The position numbers and the translations under genes were made by a program. Of a stretch of DNA of 20,199 bases, positions 1 through 8,055 are shown piece by piece (positions within the stretch are counted from its first letter, which is position 1; the number at the start of each line of letters is the position of its first letter). The stretch is from Stentor coeruleus (lineage: Eukaryota > Ciliophora > Heterotrichea > Heterotrichida > Stentoridae): the NCBI GenBank assembly GCA_001970955.1, contig MPUH01001250.1, positions 1 to 20,199 of the forward strand. Direction: 5' to 3'. A model generated the notes under the pieces. That model saw nothing but the letters and a program-made list of their open reading frames with translations. It ran no database searches and was not told the DNA's origin.

Positions 1-330
1 ATACAAGATATACTCATATGATAGTAAAAGTTGTGATTATCGTATAAAATAAGCCTATTATATCTATAAAATATTAATCTTTGATTTATAATATACCCTA
101 ATATTTTCTATTACACTTTTTATACTAACTCTTAGCAAAAACCTTAAAACAATTCTTTCTATAAGCATACCTTTCAAAATCTTAGCAAAAATGAACAATA
201 AATCCCCATTCAAAACACAATTTATATCCTAATAAATGGCAAGTCCTTATATCCATACAAGCACTTCAGTCCAATTACTAGACTGCTCTAATGCATGGGA
301 ATTGTTAACAATCCAAGAAAAATATTATGC
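1..330. repeat. Left copy of terminal direct repeat
   Basis: Bases 1-330 recur at 19869-20199 with two differences: a T4 versus T5 run (104-107 versus 19972-19976) and T305 versus C20174. The repeat covers the upstream region of the dipeptidyl peptidase III gene and its first 95 coding bases. The substitution is synonymous (Leu TTA/CTA), as expected for two alleles. Bases 1-235 carry no gene; they are the 5' flank of dipeptidyl peptidase III and are extremely AT-rich. No telomere repeat is seen at the end. Confidence 0.97.
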
Positions 331-2422
331 TTATTACTTATCTAGAGCAAGTGTAGAAGGTAGCAAAGTGTGCTTTTTTCAAAGATCAGTTGAGTCTCCA
401 GGGTTGTTTCTAATGTTTCAAGAAATTTTTAGCACAGAAAACCTTCAAGATAAAGTTAAAGAAGCTGGTATTTGTGATGAGGATTGGGCTAAATTTAAAG
501 CTTATGCTGCAGGTGTTTATGTTAATGCAGGGAATTTTAGAAGCTATGGCGATACTAAGTTTTTTCCTGAGGTGGCAAAAGAGAAATTTGAAGAAGTTTT
601 AAAATTATGCAAAAGTGAGAGAGTTGATAAAATATGGGAAAAAATCGGTAACTTGGTTTATGATAACTCTCCTGAAAAATCATCATTGAACTTTGTTGAT
701 AAAGGTGGAGTAACAAGTTATTATTCAGCTAATATTGTGTCAGAAGATGCAGAATTAGTCAAAGAATTTTTGATGAGCAAAAATCTTACAGACGTGCATG
801 TAAATAGTCGATTGTGGAAAGTGGGTGATATTTTAGAAGTAAAAATCGCTAGCGACTCAAACCACTACTTAAATATCGTTGGTACCTATGAATATAAAGG
901 TAGGACTATAAAAATTTCTAATGGAGACTATGCAGTTTTTATGAAAAGAATTGTAGATAATTTATCTCGTTCCCTCCCCTACTGCGCAAATTCTCACCAG
1001 GAATCCATGATCATAAACTACANAATAAAAATTTCTAATGGAGACTATGCAGTTTTTATGAAAAGAATTGTAGACAATTTATCTCGTTCCCTCCCCTACT
1101 GCGCAAATTCTCACCAGGAATCCATGATCATAAACTACATAAAACACTTTCTCAATGGCGATATCAATTTACATAAAGACTCCCAAAGAGATTGGATTAA
1201 AGACAAAGGTCCAGTAGTTGAAACCAATATTGGGTTTATCGAAACTTATGTCGACCCGCTAAACATCCGCGCTGAGTTCGAAGGCTTTGTAAGCATAGTC
1301 GATAAAAAAATCAGTAGTCGTTTCGCAGAACTCGTCAATCGTGCTGAAGAAATCCTCCCAAAACTCCCATGGGGTCCTATTTTTGAAAAAGACACTTTCC
1401 AATCCCCAGACTTCACCAGTTTAGATGTTGTAACATTTGCCAGTTCTGATGTGCCAATTGGTATAAACATTCCAAACTATGATGATATCCGAAATAAAGA
1501 TGGTTTTAAAAATGTTAATCTAGGTAATGCATATCCTAAAGTAACAAAATCAACTTTACAATTCCTAAGTAGTGAAGACTCAGATTTAGTATCAGAAATG
1601 TATTTTTCAGGAGAAACTCTAGCTGTTGCTCTTCATGAATTATTAGGTCATGGTAGTGGTAAATTACTTCAAGAAAATGAAGATGGGACCTTTAATTTTG
1701 ATATAAACGCTATAAATCCTGCTACTGGTGAGAAAATTGATACCTGGTATAAACATGGGGAAACATGGAGTTCGAAATTTACAGACCTTTCAAGTGCATA
1801 TGAGGAATGCCGAGCTGAAACTATCGCTGTGTATTTAAGTTACTTTAAAGAACCATTTGATGTTTTTGAAATAACTGAATGGGAAAAAACTAGGAATATG
1901 ATGTGGCTGTATATGGTTTATGCAGGGATTAAAGGGCTTTTGGTGTATAACCCTGAGAATAACAAGTGGGGACAAGCTCATTGTTGGGCGAGATATGTGA
2001 TATTTAGAGTTATGAGAGAAGCTGGGGATGGATTTTTGACTGTAGAATTCACTGAAGATGAGCAGTTTTTAATTAAGATGGACTTTGCTAAGATCCATAG
2101 TGTTGGGTTTCCAGCGGTATCAGAGTTTTTGAAGAAACTTCATTGTTTTAAGAGCACTGGAGATGTTTGTAGAGGTAAAGAGTTCTTTAGTCACTATTCG
2201 TTGTTTGATGATGAAGCTAAGAAAATGAGAGATATTATTATTACTAATCAAAAACCTAGAGGAATAGAAGTGCAAGTTAATGTGGTTGTTGAGAATGGAA
2301 TACCAGTGGTTAAGAAGTATGATGAAAGTTTTGATGGGATTATTAGGTCATTCCAAGAGAGGTTTAAAGATTATGATGAGGAGATGCTTAGATTTTGGCA
2401 AAGTGACTTTGAAAGTTGGTAG
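236..2422 (+). CDS. DPP3: Dipeptidyl peptidase III (M49 zinc metallopeptidase), with assembly duplication
   Basis: Family M49 peptidase, a cytosolic zinc enzyme that removes dipeptides from the N-termini of short peptides. The family hallmarks are visible: the zinc motif HELLGH (from residue 467 as assembled), followed by GSGK, and the second zinc/catalytic motif EECRAE (from residue 523). Stretches such as SLDVVTFASSDVPIGINIPNYDD and SVGFPAVSEFLKKL also match the family pattern. The ATG at 236 follows an AT-rich leader and gives the expected N-terminus; the gene ends in TAG. The frame contains one N (1023) inside a 117-nt direct duplication (39 codons, in frame). Family members have this ANSHQ-containing segment once, so the true protein is probably 689 residues rather than 728, near the usual ~700-740. 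No intron is evident. The same gene starts again at the right end of the window. Confidence 0.95.
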   Translation: MASPYIHTSTSVQLLDCSNAWELLTIQEKYYAYYLSRASVEGSKVCFFQRSVESPGLFLMFQEIFSTENLQDKVKEAGICDEDWAKFKAYAAGVYVNAGNFRSYGDTKFFPEVAKEKFEEVLKLCKSERVDKIWEKIGNLVYDNSPEKSSLNFVDKGGVTSYYSANIVSEDAELVKEFLMSKNLTDVHVNSRLWKVGDILEVKIASDSNHYLNIVGTYEYKGRTIKISNGDYAVFMKRIVDNLSRSLPYCANSHQESMIINYXIKISNGDYAVFMKRIVDNLSRSLPYCANSHQESMIINYIKHFLNGDINLHKDSQRDWIKDKGPVVETNIGFIETYVDPLNIRAEFEGFVSIVDKKISSRFAELVNRAEEILPKLPWGPIFEKDTFQSPDFTSLDVVTFASSDVPIGINIPNYDDIRNKDGFKNVNLGNAYPKVTKSTLQFLSSEDSDLVSEMYFSGETLAVALHELLGHGSGKLLQENEDGTFNFDINAINPATGEKIDTWYKHGETWSSKFTDLSSAYEECRAETIAVYLSYFKEPFDVFEITEWEKTRNMMWLYMVYAGIKGLLVYNPENNKWGQAHCWARYVIFRVMREAGDGFLTVEFTEDEQFLIKMDFAKIHSVGFPAVSEFLKKLHCFKSTGDVCRGKEFFSHYSLFDDEAKKMRDIIITNQKPRGIEVQVNVVVENGIPVVKKYDESFDGIIRSFQERFKDYDEEMLRFWQSDFESW
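908..1139. repeat. 115-nt direct duplication around single N (in DPP III)
   Basis: 908-1022 and 1025-1139 are the same 115 bases with one difference (T958 versus C1075, synonymous Asp). They are separated by N1023 and one base. The offset of 117 keeps the reading frame by chance. Because the encoded segment occurs once in the enzyme family, this is best explained as two overlapping contig ends placed side by side. Confidence 0.95.
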
Positions 2423-2610
2423 TAAAAATAGGTTAGTTTAAGTGATGGTTTGATTTAATTATGAAGTTTCAGGTTTTTAGATTTTATAAGGAGGCTTCGG
2501 TTTATATTGAGTTTGGAAAAGTTTGAGAATAAGATTTTATTTAAAGATAGTGGAATTAGTTTTTAGAATATAAAAAACTCATTCTAAAAAGCATATTATT
2601 ATAACTAGTT

Positions 2611-3465
2611 TTATTCAACTGGGGGTCTATCATATACATACTTCCGTTTTAAAGTGTCAAAAATGTACCAAACTGAAGAGAAGGCGATTGATCTTTCTAC
2701 AATTCTAATATTGAGCCCGGTTGTGAAGCCAAGCATTCCTTCATCCTTGTATATTGTCTTAAAAGCATGAAATATGTTTTTATAATCAAACGAAGCATTA
2801 CCACTAACATATGCAAACTGTTTCCGGGTCTTAATAATATCGAATGGCTGTGTAATCAAAGTTGCCGTGAATCCAGCCATCCCCCCACTAATCATCGATA
2901 CAAAGCTCGAGTTTCCTAAATACCCCTGTAAAAACCTATAATATTGGTTAAAAAACGAATACGCAAGCGCAGAAAAAGGCAAATCTCTTAATAATGCAGG
3001 GCCAATTCCCCTATAATATCCTTTAAACCCTTCATCCTTATAAATATGCTGTATTCCATCCCAAACATTTTTATATGGATTGGCTTGTGGGGCTTCCATT
3101 CGTACTTTTATAACACTTAATGGAGACAAAGCTAAACTTGTAAGTGTTCTTGATAAAACTGCAACAATACTGTCATGTAGAAATTGACTTGCTTTTGAAT
3201 TGGACTGAGATATTATTGACTTGAACTTTTCCATCAAAAAAAACGTAAACCCTGAGCCGAGAAAAGATTTGTAAGCTGCAGGCCTTAGTCCTCTCCAAAA
3301 CCCTGAAGGTCCGTATTGGTTATATACAAACCTAAAGGATTTCGAAATCGTCATAGGCTTGTTAATAGTCAACACGTTGGTCTTGATTACGTCTAAAGGC
3401 TGAACTACGCATGATGTTATCATTCCTGCTGCAGATCCACAGAGGAAAAGAGCTGTGTTTTCCAT
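2611..3465 (-). CDS. Mitochondrial carrier, SLC25A38/Hem25-like
   Basis: Member of the mitochondrial carrier family (284 residues, the usual ~300), an inner-membrane transporter built of three ~100-residue repeats. Each repeat carries the signature PxxxxK: QPLDVIKT near residue 23, SPLSVIKV near 115 (the acidic residue replaced by Ser) and QPFDIIKT near 208. The motifs FWRGLRPAAYKS, YYRGIGPALLRDLPFS and a C-terminal RIVERSIAFSSVWYIFD are typical of the SLC25A38 group, which supplies glycine for haem synthesis; this subfamily call is from memory of motifs and less certain than the family. It starts at ATG 3465, ends in TAA, and has no intron. It is convergent with dipeptidyl peptidase III, with 188 nt between the stops. 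Confidence 0.85.
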   Translation of the reverse strand: MENTALFLCGSAAGMITSCVVQPLDVIKTNVLTINKPMTISKSFRFVYNQYGPSGFWRGLRPAAYKSFLGSGFTFFLMEKFKSIISQSNSKASQFLHDSIVAVLSRTLTSLALSPLSVIKVRMEAPQANPYKNVWDGIQHIYKDEGFKGYYRGIGPALLRDLPFSALAYSFFNQYYRFLQGYLGNSSFVSMISGGMAGFTATLITQPFDIIKTRKQFAYVSGNASFDYKNIFHAFKTIYKDEGMLGFTTGLNIRIVERSIAFSSVWYIFDTLKRKYVYDRPPVE

Positions 3466-4046
3466 TAACTATATACTAATCATAGAGTCTTTACCACTCA
3501 TATTTAATGATAAAATGCCTGCAGTTGAATAGAAAAGTTAATAGAATGATAGTGAGATTTAAATTTGAGATTTTGATGATGATTTCGATGTTTGGAGATT
3601 GAAAATTTTGGAAATGGGGTTTAAGAAAATTTGTTAGAGAGATCAGATCTACGCAATAATTATATAAAGAATGGGCTAATATTTAGTATTTAAATGATGC
3701 TTATTTAAAAACAGGATTATATGATGTGATATGCATGTTATAGGATGATATAATATGTGTAGGCACAATATGGTATTTATACTCCAATAACTACATCCTT
3801 CACTTTTTATTAATAAATCTTGGGGCAGTTATTCATTAAGATATCTCAAATAAAAACACTATAAAGCATCATAAATTTTACAATAAAAACTATAAAAATT
3901 ATTAAGCATAGCTTTATACTTAAAAGTACATTTTTTTATTATATCAAAGCAATTTATAAGATTTAAATAGTCTAAATAAGACTTAAAATGATTTTGTGTA
4001 TAGATAATATATAGATTTCTTATATATTAAAATAAAATATTATCTT
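3466..4046. other. AT-rich spacer, no gene seen
   Basis: About 580 bases upstream of the carrier gene and downstream of the small hypothetical gene. The longest ATG-started frame I find is about 31 codons on the plus strand (from roughly 3511). No tRNA-like cloverleaf, repeat or terminator was recognised. Confidence 0.6.
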
Positions 4047-4427
4047 TCACGAAAAGCACTTCGAAAATATCTTCTTAAAGCAGAAAAAAACAGATTTCGA
4101 TTCATTTAAAGTGCTTTCTGATGTTTTTATATCACTTTTTCTTGTTGTTTCTGTGTATATTTCTGTATTTGCTGGCTCGTTATCTGCATGTATCATATTC
4201 TGTAGTATTTTTTCTCTCTTTTGTTGCTCTTTAAGTCTTTCTTGGATCTCTATTTTGATTTGTTCAATCTGCCCATCATGATATGGATAAAGTGTACCTA
4301 TAGAATTTGAAGTTTTATGCAATGACAATATTGAAGTGTTGCCTATAAGGGTTGATGTTGTTCTTCGCTTTTCATAAGGGTTTTTGTAAGAATACAAAGA
4401 TTTTTTATGCCCGTGATGAGATTTCAT
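4047..4427 (-). CDS. Small charged hypothetical protein
   Basis: 126 residues from ATG 4427 to a TGA stop at 4047-4049, the only TGA stop among the better-supported genes here. I do not recognise the family. The N-terminus is basic (MKSHHGHKKS), the middle (residues ~52-80, EQIKIEIQERLKEQQKREK) looks like a short amphipathic coiled coil, and the C-terminus is Phe/Lys/Cys-rich (FFCFKKIFSKCFS), which could be a membrane-contact or lipidated tail (inference). The frame is longer than chance would usually leave open in sequence this AT-rich, and its Lys/Glu/Gln content looks coding. No signal peptide or membrane segment is clear. Confidence 0.55.
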   Translation of the reverse strand: MKSHHGHKKSLYSYKNPYEKRRTTSTLIGNTSILSLHKTSNSIGTLYPYHDGQIEQIKIEIQERLKEQQKREKILQNMIHADNEPANTEIYTETTRKSDIKTSESTLNESKSVFFCFKKIFSKCFS

Positions 4428-4925
4428 TAATTATTTGCATAACATAATTTATGTAAATTGAATTTTTATGTATAAAAAGATATAAGGCTTTGTTGTAAAG
4501 ATATGGCGTATATTGGATTAAGGGTTTTAAATAAAATTATGCTTTAGCTTGTTTGATAAAATTTGGAATTTTTTTTTGGTTATAGAAGGTATTTAATTGG
4601 GTTGACTTTATTATTGATTTTTGGAATAATAGCTTTTTTGGGTTTGGATTAATGTTTAGGAAAGGAAAAAATAAATCTAGATTTGCTAAGTCTAGGAAAA
4701 TGCTAATACTTTTAGTATGTTTGCATGCTATGAATATTAACATCTTTTTTTAAATATACGATTTATCAACTTAATATTTATATCCTATGCAAATTATTTG
4801 TTTTCCTGCTCATACTATACCCAGTTTTTTTTCTCAAAAATTTTGAAAAAAAATCAATGATGACAATAAATCTTTCAGAATGAATATATTAATTGCCAAA
4901 ACTAATTAATAAACTATGATAAAGT
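4428..4925. other. AT-rich spacer, no convincing gene
   Basis: Roughly 500 bases between two minus-strand genes. A 68-codon ATG-started frame on the minus strand (4537-4743) encodes a Phe/Ile/Asn/Lys-rich peptide with no recognisable motif, and I regard it as chance in this composition. Nothing else is seen. Confidence 0.5.
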
Positions 4926-6260
4926 CTAATATAGAGATATATGAAGTAATTTTTCGCATACTGATATTACATGTGCACCTGGAGGTTTTAAGCATACAAT
5001 GCAAAATATACAGTTTAAATCGCATACGATCTTTGCTTCTGCATCAAACTCAAATAAGTGATTTTTATTGAATGGGCATATTATCTTATCATGATATGAA
5101 TTGCAGTGCAATTTTTTCCAGGGTGAACAAATTTTTTGCATAATGAGCAACTTATATAGCTACACTTGCAATTAAATGCAAAATATTTGACTTGTTCTTT
5201 ACGCCCGCATTTAGAGCAGAATCTGAATAAAAATTACCCCATGATTCCAATTTTTTTAAGTTCTTCAGGAATCCTGACCTGCTTTATAGGATTCTCTGTT
5301 TCCTTTGACCATTTTATTTTCATCAATATTAGTGCCTACGTAAGTATTTGCATTATTTCCTCCTGAATTTGAAGCACTTCTTTCATTACTATTAGGGTTT
5401 ATATTACTTATAGTTTTTGGAATATTTTTATCAAAGTTGGGAGTTTCTGAATTTCTTAATTGTGATGATAATCTTTGAATTTCTTCATTTATTATTAACT
5501 GCATCCTTTGATTTTCTTCATTTATTAGCTGCATCCTTTGAAACTCTTCATTTATTAGTTGCATTCTTTGATATTTGCAGCATTGATCTAAACACGTAAA
5601 ATGACCTTGTTTAAAAAATTCANGATGAAATAATGCATTTAGTTGAAAATTGCAGCATTGATCTAAACACGTAAAATGACCTTGTTTAAAAAATTCAAAA
5701 ATGCATTTAAAGCAGTATGGGTGATGATTATTAACCTGAACATCTGGAATATCAAGGCATAAACTACAAAAGTGAAATCTTGGCTGGTAATTTTCTACAC
5801 TAAATCTTCTAATAGTCTTATAATAAATCCAGCAGTTATCATACATATTAATAGTGTAAATGCAGTCCAGGCAGATAGAATATTTTAGCTCTTCTTTATA
5901 CGTTGTAAGATTTGTGCATTGAGAGCAAGGATATAGAGATTTCACTGTTATAAGATGATATGAATTGCATACTTTACAAAAAATTCCTCGTTTTATACAA
6001 TTATTTTCTTGTGCTATCTGGGTATTCTTCTTATAACAAGCATAGTGAATGAAACAATTGCATTCAGTAAGAATACTATCTTGTATTGTAGCTGCTTCAT
6101 TACATTGCAAGCATCTCGGAATTTTTTTTTGTTCTATAAACACTTTAAGTTCTTCAGCATTTGATTTCTGATATATTTTTGGGACAAAAACCTTAAATTT
6201 ATAATAATTCCTTCGTTTATTTGAAATAAGGCTTTTAAAATCGAGGTTTAAAATATATTT
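4926..6260 (-). CDS. Cys-rich RING/IBR-like protein, frame disrupted, one 15-nt intron
   Basis: A Cys/His-rich protein whose spacing resembles RING and IBR zinc domains, suggesting a ubiquitin-ligase-like factor (inference). N-terminal part: CLQC, then CNC, HYAC, CKVC, CSQC, CLDC, CSLC, CFKC pairs. A coiled stretch with QRMQLINEE repeats and a Ser/Asn linker follow. The C-terminal part has CSKC, CKC, CSLC and an IBR-like end (CDLNCIFCIVC...GAH....C). The C-terminal half needs three steps: a +1 shift near the run 5312-5315 (DENK continuing as WSKETENP), removal of a 15-nt intron (5223-5237), and a -1 shift near the run 5132-5137 or 5112-5117; it ends in TAG at 4926. No ATG precedes the first zinc motifs: the frame is open back to the kinase stop (TAA 6261-6263). 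It could be a pseudogene, an error-bearing gene, or the tail of the kinase gene. An N at 5623 sits in a 75-nt duplication. Confidence 0.55.
5223..5237 (-). other. Candidate 15-nt spliceosomal intron
   Basis: On the minus strand the bases read GTAATTTTTATTCAG, with GT and AG ends and an A at position 10, the length and layout known for heterotrich ciliate introns. Its removal joins a frame ending EELKKIGIMG to one beginning FCSKCGRKEQ, which restores a RING-like Cys pair. Left in place, the intron does not shift frame but introduces a TAA within that frame. Confidence 0.7.
5477..5569 (-). repeat. Three tandem 30/33-nt coding repeats
   Basis: Units 5477-5509 (33 nt), 5510-5539 (30 nt) and 5540-5569 (30 nt) encode successive copies of QRMQLINEE-like sequence in the Cys-rich protein. 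All are in frame, with one extra Ile codon in the 33-nt unit. The period of 10-11 residues and heptad-compatible pattern suggest a coiled-coil spacer. Confidence 0.9.
5575..5697. repeat. 48-nt direct duplication around single N (in Cys-rich gene)
   Basis: 5575-5622 and 5650-5697 are identical. Between them lie N5623 and 26 bases not found next to the left copy. The encoded segment is EFFKQGHFTCLDQCC; after CC one copy continues into the QRMQLINEE repeats and the other into NFQLNALFH. Unlike the other N junctions, the two sides diverge beyond the shared segment. Confidence 0.9.
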
Positions 6261-7412
6261 TTATAAAATTTCAATTTCTTTGGGTAAATAATTGTCAACT
6301 ATTTTTGGAAAAACTTGGGGCATATGTTTTTCTTCTTCAGTATTCAATAATTTATTTGCATGGGGACTCGGCCGTTTAAATCCTTTGCTGGGTAAATAAT
6401 TGTCAAATATTTTTGGAAAAACTTGCGGCATATGTTTTTCTTCTTCAGTATTCAATAATTTATTTGCATGGGGACTCGGCCGGTTAAATGATTTTTGAAA
6501 TTCAGGGGCTGGAATAATATCATTTGAATTTGAAAAATTAGTGCCTTGCATTTTTGATACAGGATTATATGGAGTAATAATTTTATTTATGGAATTTTCC
6601 AAACTTAAAAAATCAGGTCGATTATCTTCATTAAAAGTTAGCATAGAATTCAGTAAGTTTTTAATTGGATGACTATAGTTCAAAGCAGTAATTCTAGTAT
6701 AAAGTTTTGAATTATAATGATTTTCATTTGTAGTTCCAAGCTCTTCTATATCTTGTAATGATGCCATAAACAAAAATGTAAGGCCTAAAGAAAAAACATC
6801 AGACTTATAAGCATTATGGGTAAAGCCAGGTGTAGGAATATTTTTGTTAATGCTTTGGTAAGCATTTCTCAGAGCAGGACTCAAATAAGCTGGAGTTCCG
6901 GCTATGGTATTGCTTCCTTTTTCAGTTTTAAATGCGCATCCCAAGTCAGAAATTATATAATGACCTTTTTGGCGTAGAATATTTTGAGGCTTTATATCTC
7001 GATGCGCAACAGATTTCTTTTGCATATAAGAAAAGCCTTCAATAAGCTCTTTAAAGCTTTTAATCAGTGCTTCTTCTGGCCAAAATTCTCTTCTTAGCAT
7101 TCTTTTCTTGATTTCTCCTTGGAGATCTCCATCATTAAAATAATCCATAACAAAAAGAATGTACTCAAATCCATTTAAGCCTCCAAGAAGAGCTCCACGA
7201 ATTTTGATTATGTTTGGGTGGCTCATTGTCGCCATAGCAAAAGCTTCTCTTAGCAAATTGGTGCCTTCAACAAGTGAGGAAATAATTTGCTTTTTTACGA
7301 CTAATACTTTACCGTCTACAAATTTAGTCAAGTAAATAAAGATTCTCCCAGCATTTTGATATAGAATTTGTGCAGAATTTAGATTAAGCTCAGCTTCGGT
7401 GAAAACTTCCAT
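6261..7412 (-). CDS. Eukaryotic-type protein kinase with duplicated C-terminal tail
   Basis: A 383-residue serine/threonine-type kinase. The ATP-binding Lys is likely K40 (VLVVKK) with an alpha-C Glu near 56 (LLREAF). The catalytic loop HRDIKPQN spans 137-144. The metal-binding motif is DLG (156-158) instead of DFG, and the activation segment ends GTPAYLSPA where APE is usual. The glycine loop is degenerate. SDVFSLG near 204 is the usual helix F motif. The domain resembles the NEK/ULK/ciliate-expanded kinases, but I cannot place a family. The low-complexity tail contains a 36-residue segment (RPSPHANKLLNTEEEKHMPQ...) twice in tandem. It starts at ATG 7412 and stops at TAA 6261-6263; the frame then runs open without an ATG into the RING-like gene. 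HRD and DxG Asp are retained, so it may be active. Confidence 0.88.
   Translation of the reverse strand: MEVFTEAELNLNSAQILYQNAGRIFIYLTKFVDGKVLVVKKQIISSLVEGTNLLREAFAMATMSHPNIIKIRGALLGGLNGFEYILFVMDYFNDGDLQGEIKKRMLRREFWPEEALIKSFKELIEGFSYMQKKSVAHRDIKPQNILRQKGHYIISDLGCAFKTEKGSNTIAGTPAYLSPALRNAYQSINKNIPTPGFTHNAYKSDVFSLGLTFLFMASLQDIEELGTTNENHYNSKLYTRITALNYSHPIKNLLNSMLTFNEDNRPDFLSLENSINKIITPYNPVSKMQGTNFSNSNDIIPAPEFQKSFNRPSPHANKLLNTEEEKHMPQVFPKIFDNYLPSKGFKRPSPHANKLLNTEEEKHMPQVFPKIVDNYLPKEIEIL
6281..6489 (-). repeat. 108-nt in-frame tandem duplication in kinase tail
   Basis: 6281-6381 and 6389-6489 match at 98 of 101 bases with a period of 108 (36 codons). The three differences are at 6299/6407, 6318/6426 and 6375/6483: Val/Phe, a synonymous Pro, and Lys/Asn. 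There is no N here and the copies have diverged, so this is more likely a true recent duplication than a contig overlap. Confidence 0.9.
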
Positions 7413-8055
7413 TTATATTCAAGAGAATCCTATAAGTGATGCATCAAATTAGCTTCAAATGTTGAAAGTATAATCAATTATATGCAAGATTTTTTACAGA
7501 TAGCATTTGTGTTAATTTGTTTCCACTTCTTAAAGCTCTCTGCAACTCACAAAAAAAATTTTCGGTGAAAATTAAAATTATAGACAATTTTTGGTATCTG
7601 TAAAATACTTGAATTTTCTAACTAAATTGATATAACTTAGCTATTAAAATATAATCTAAGGTTTTAGTAATTATTTACTAGAGTCCACAACACAAAATAA
7701 GTAATCAGTGACAAGTTTTCTTATAGCATATTTTTTTGCAATAAACAAACTCTTGCCCCATCACTAGTATAAAGCTTTAAATCCCCTCAGTATGTACTAT
7801 ATTTATAATAAAGAATTCAGTCTATTGAAGTCTTACTTAAATGGGCTTATGCTTAAATTCCTCTGCAAGACATAGGTAAAAATTCAGCATCCAAGCAAGA
7901 GCTCAAAGACTATATTTTCAACCCTTTCAGTACTTAAGCCAGTAGTAAGAGCTCAGCACTTAACGAAAGCACTTCCCTATTGAGCCAATATACGTCTTTT
8001 TGGCTAAAAATACAAAATTCAGTTTTATTCATGCATTATTATTATGTATTTAAAT
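7413..8055. other. Intergenic region with a less AT-rich second half
   Basis: About 640 bases between the kinase start and the membrane-protein stop. 7413-7740 is plain AT-rich spacer; 7667-7681 happens to read GTAATTATTTACTAG, an intron-like 15-mer on the plus strand, but with no supporting exons. 7740-8030 is noticeably richer in G and C, with two similar AAGAGCTCA motifs about 47 bases apart. No frame exceeds about 45 codons between stops. It could hold a decayed gene or a non-coding RNA; no known RNA family was recognised. Confidence 0.4.

Noticed and set aside
4537..4743. 68-codon minus-strand frame
   Set aside because: Low-complexity Phe/Ile/Asn/Lys composition, no motif, and a length within chance for this composition and number of frames.
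5166..5366. Plus-strand frames at 5166-5366 and 5417-5599
   Set aside because: Both lie antisense to the Cys-rich gene, whose Cys pairs and repeats explain the sequence better.
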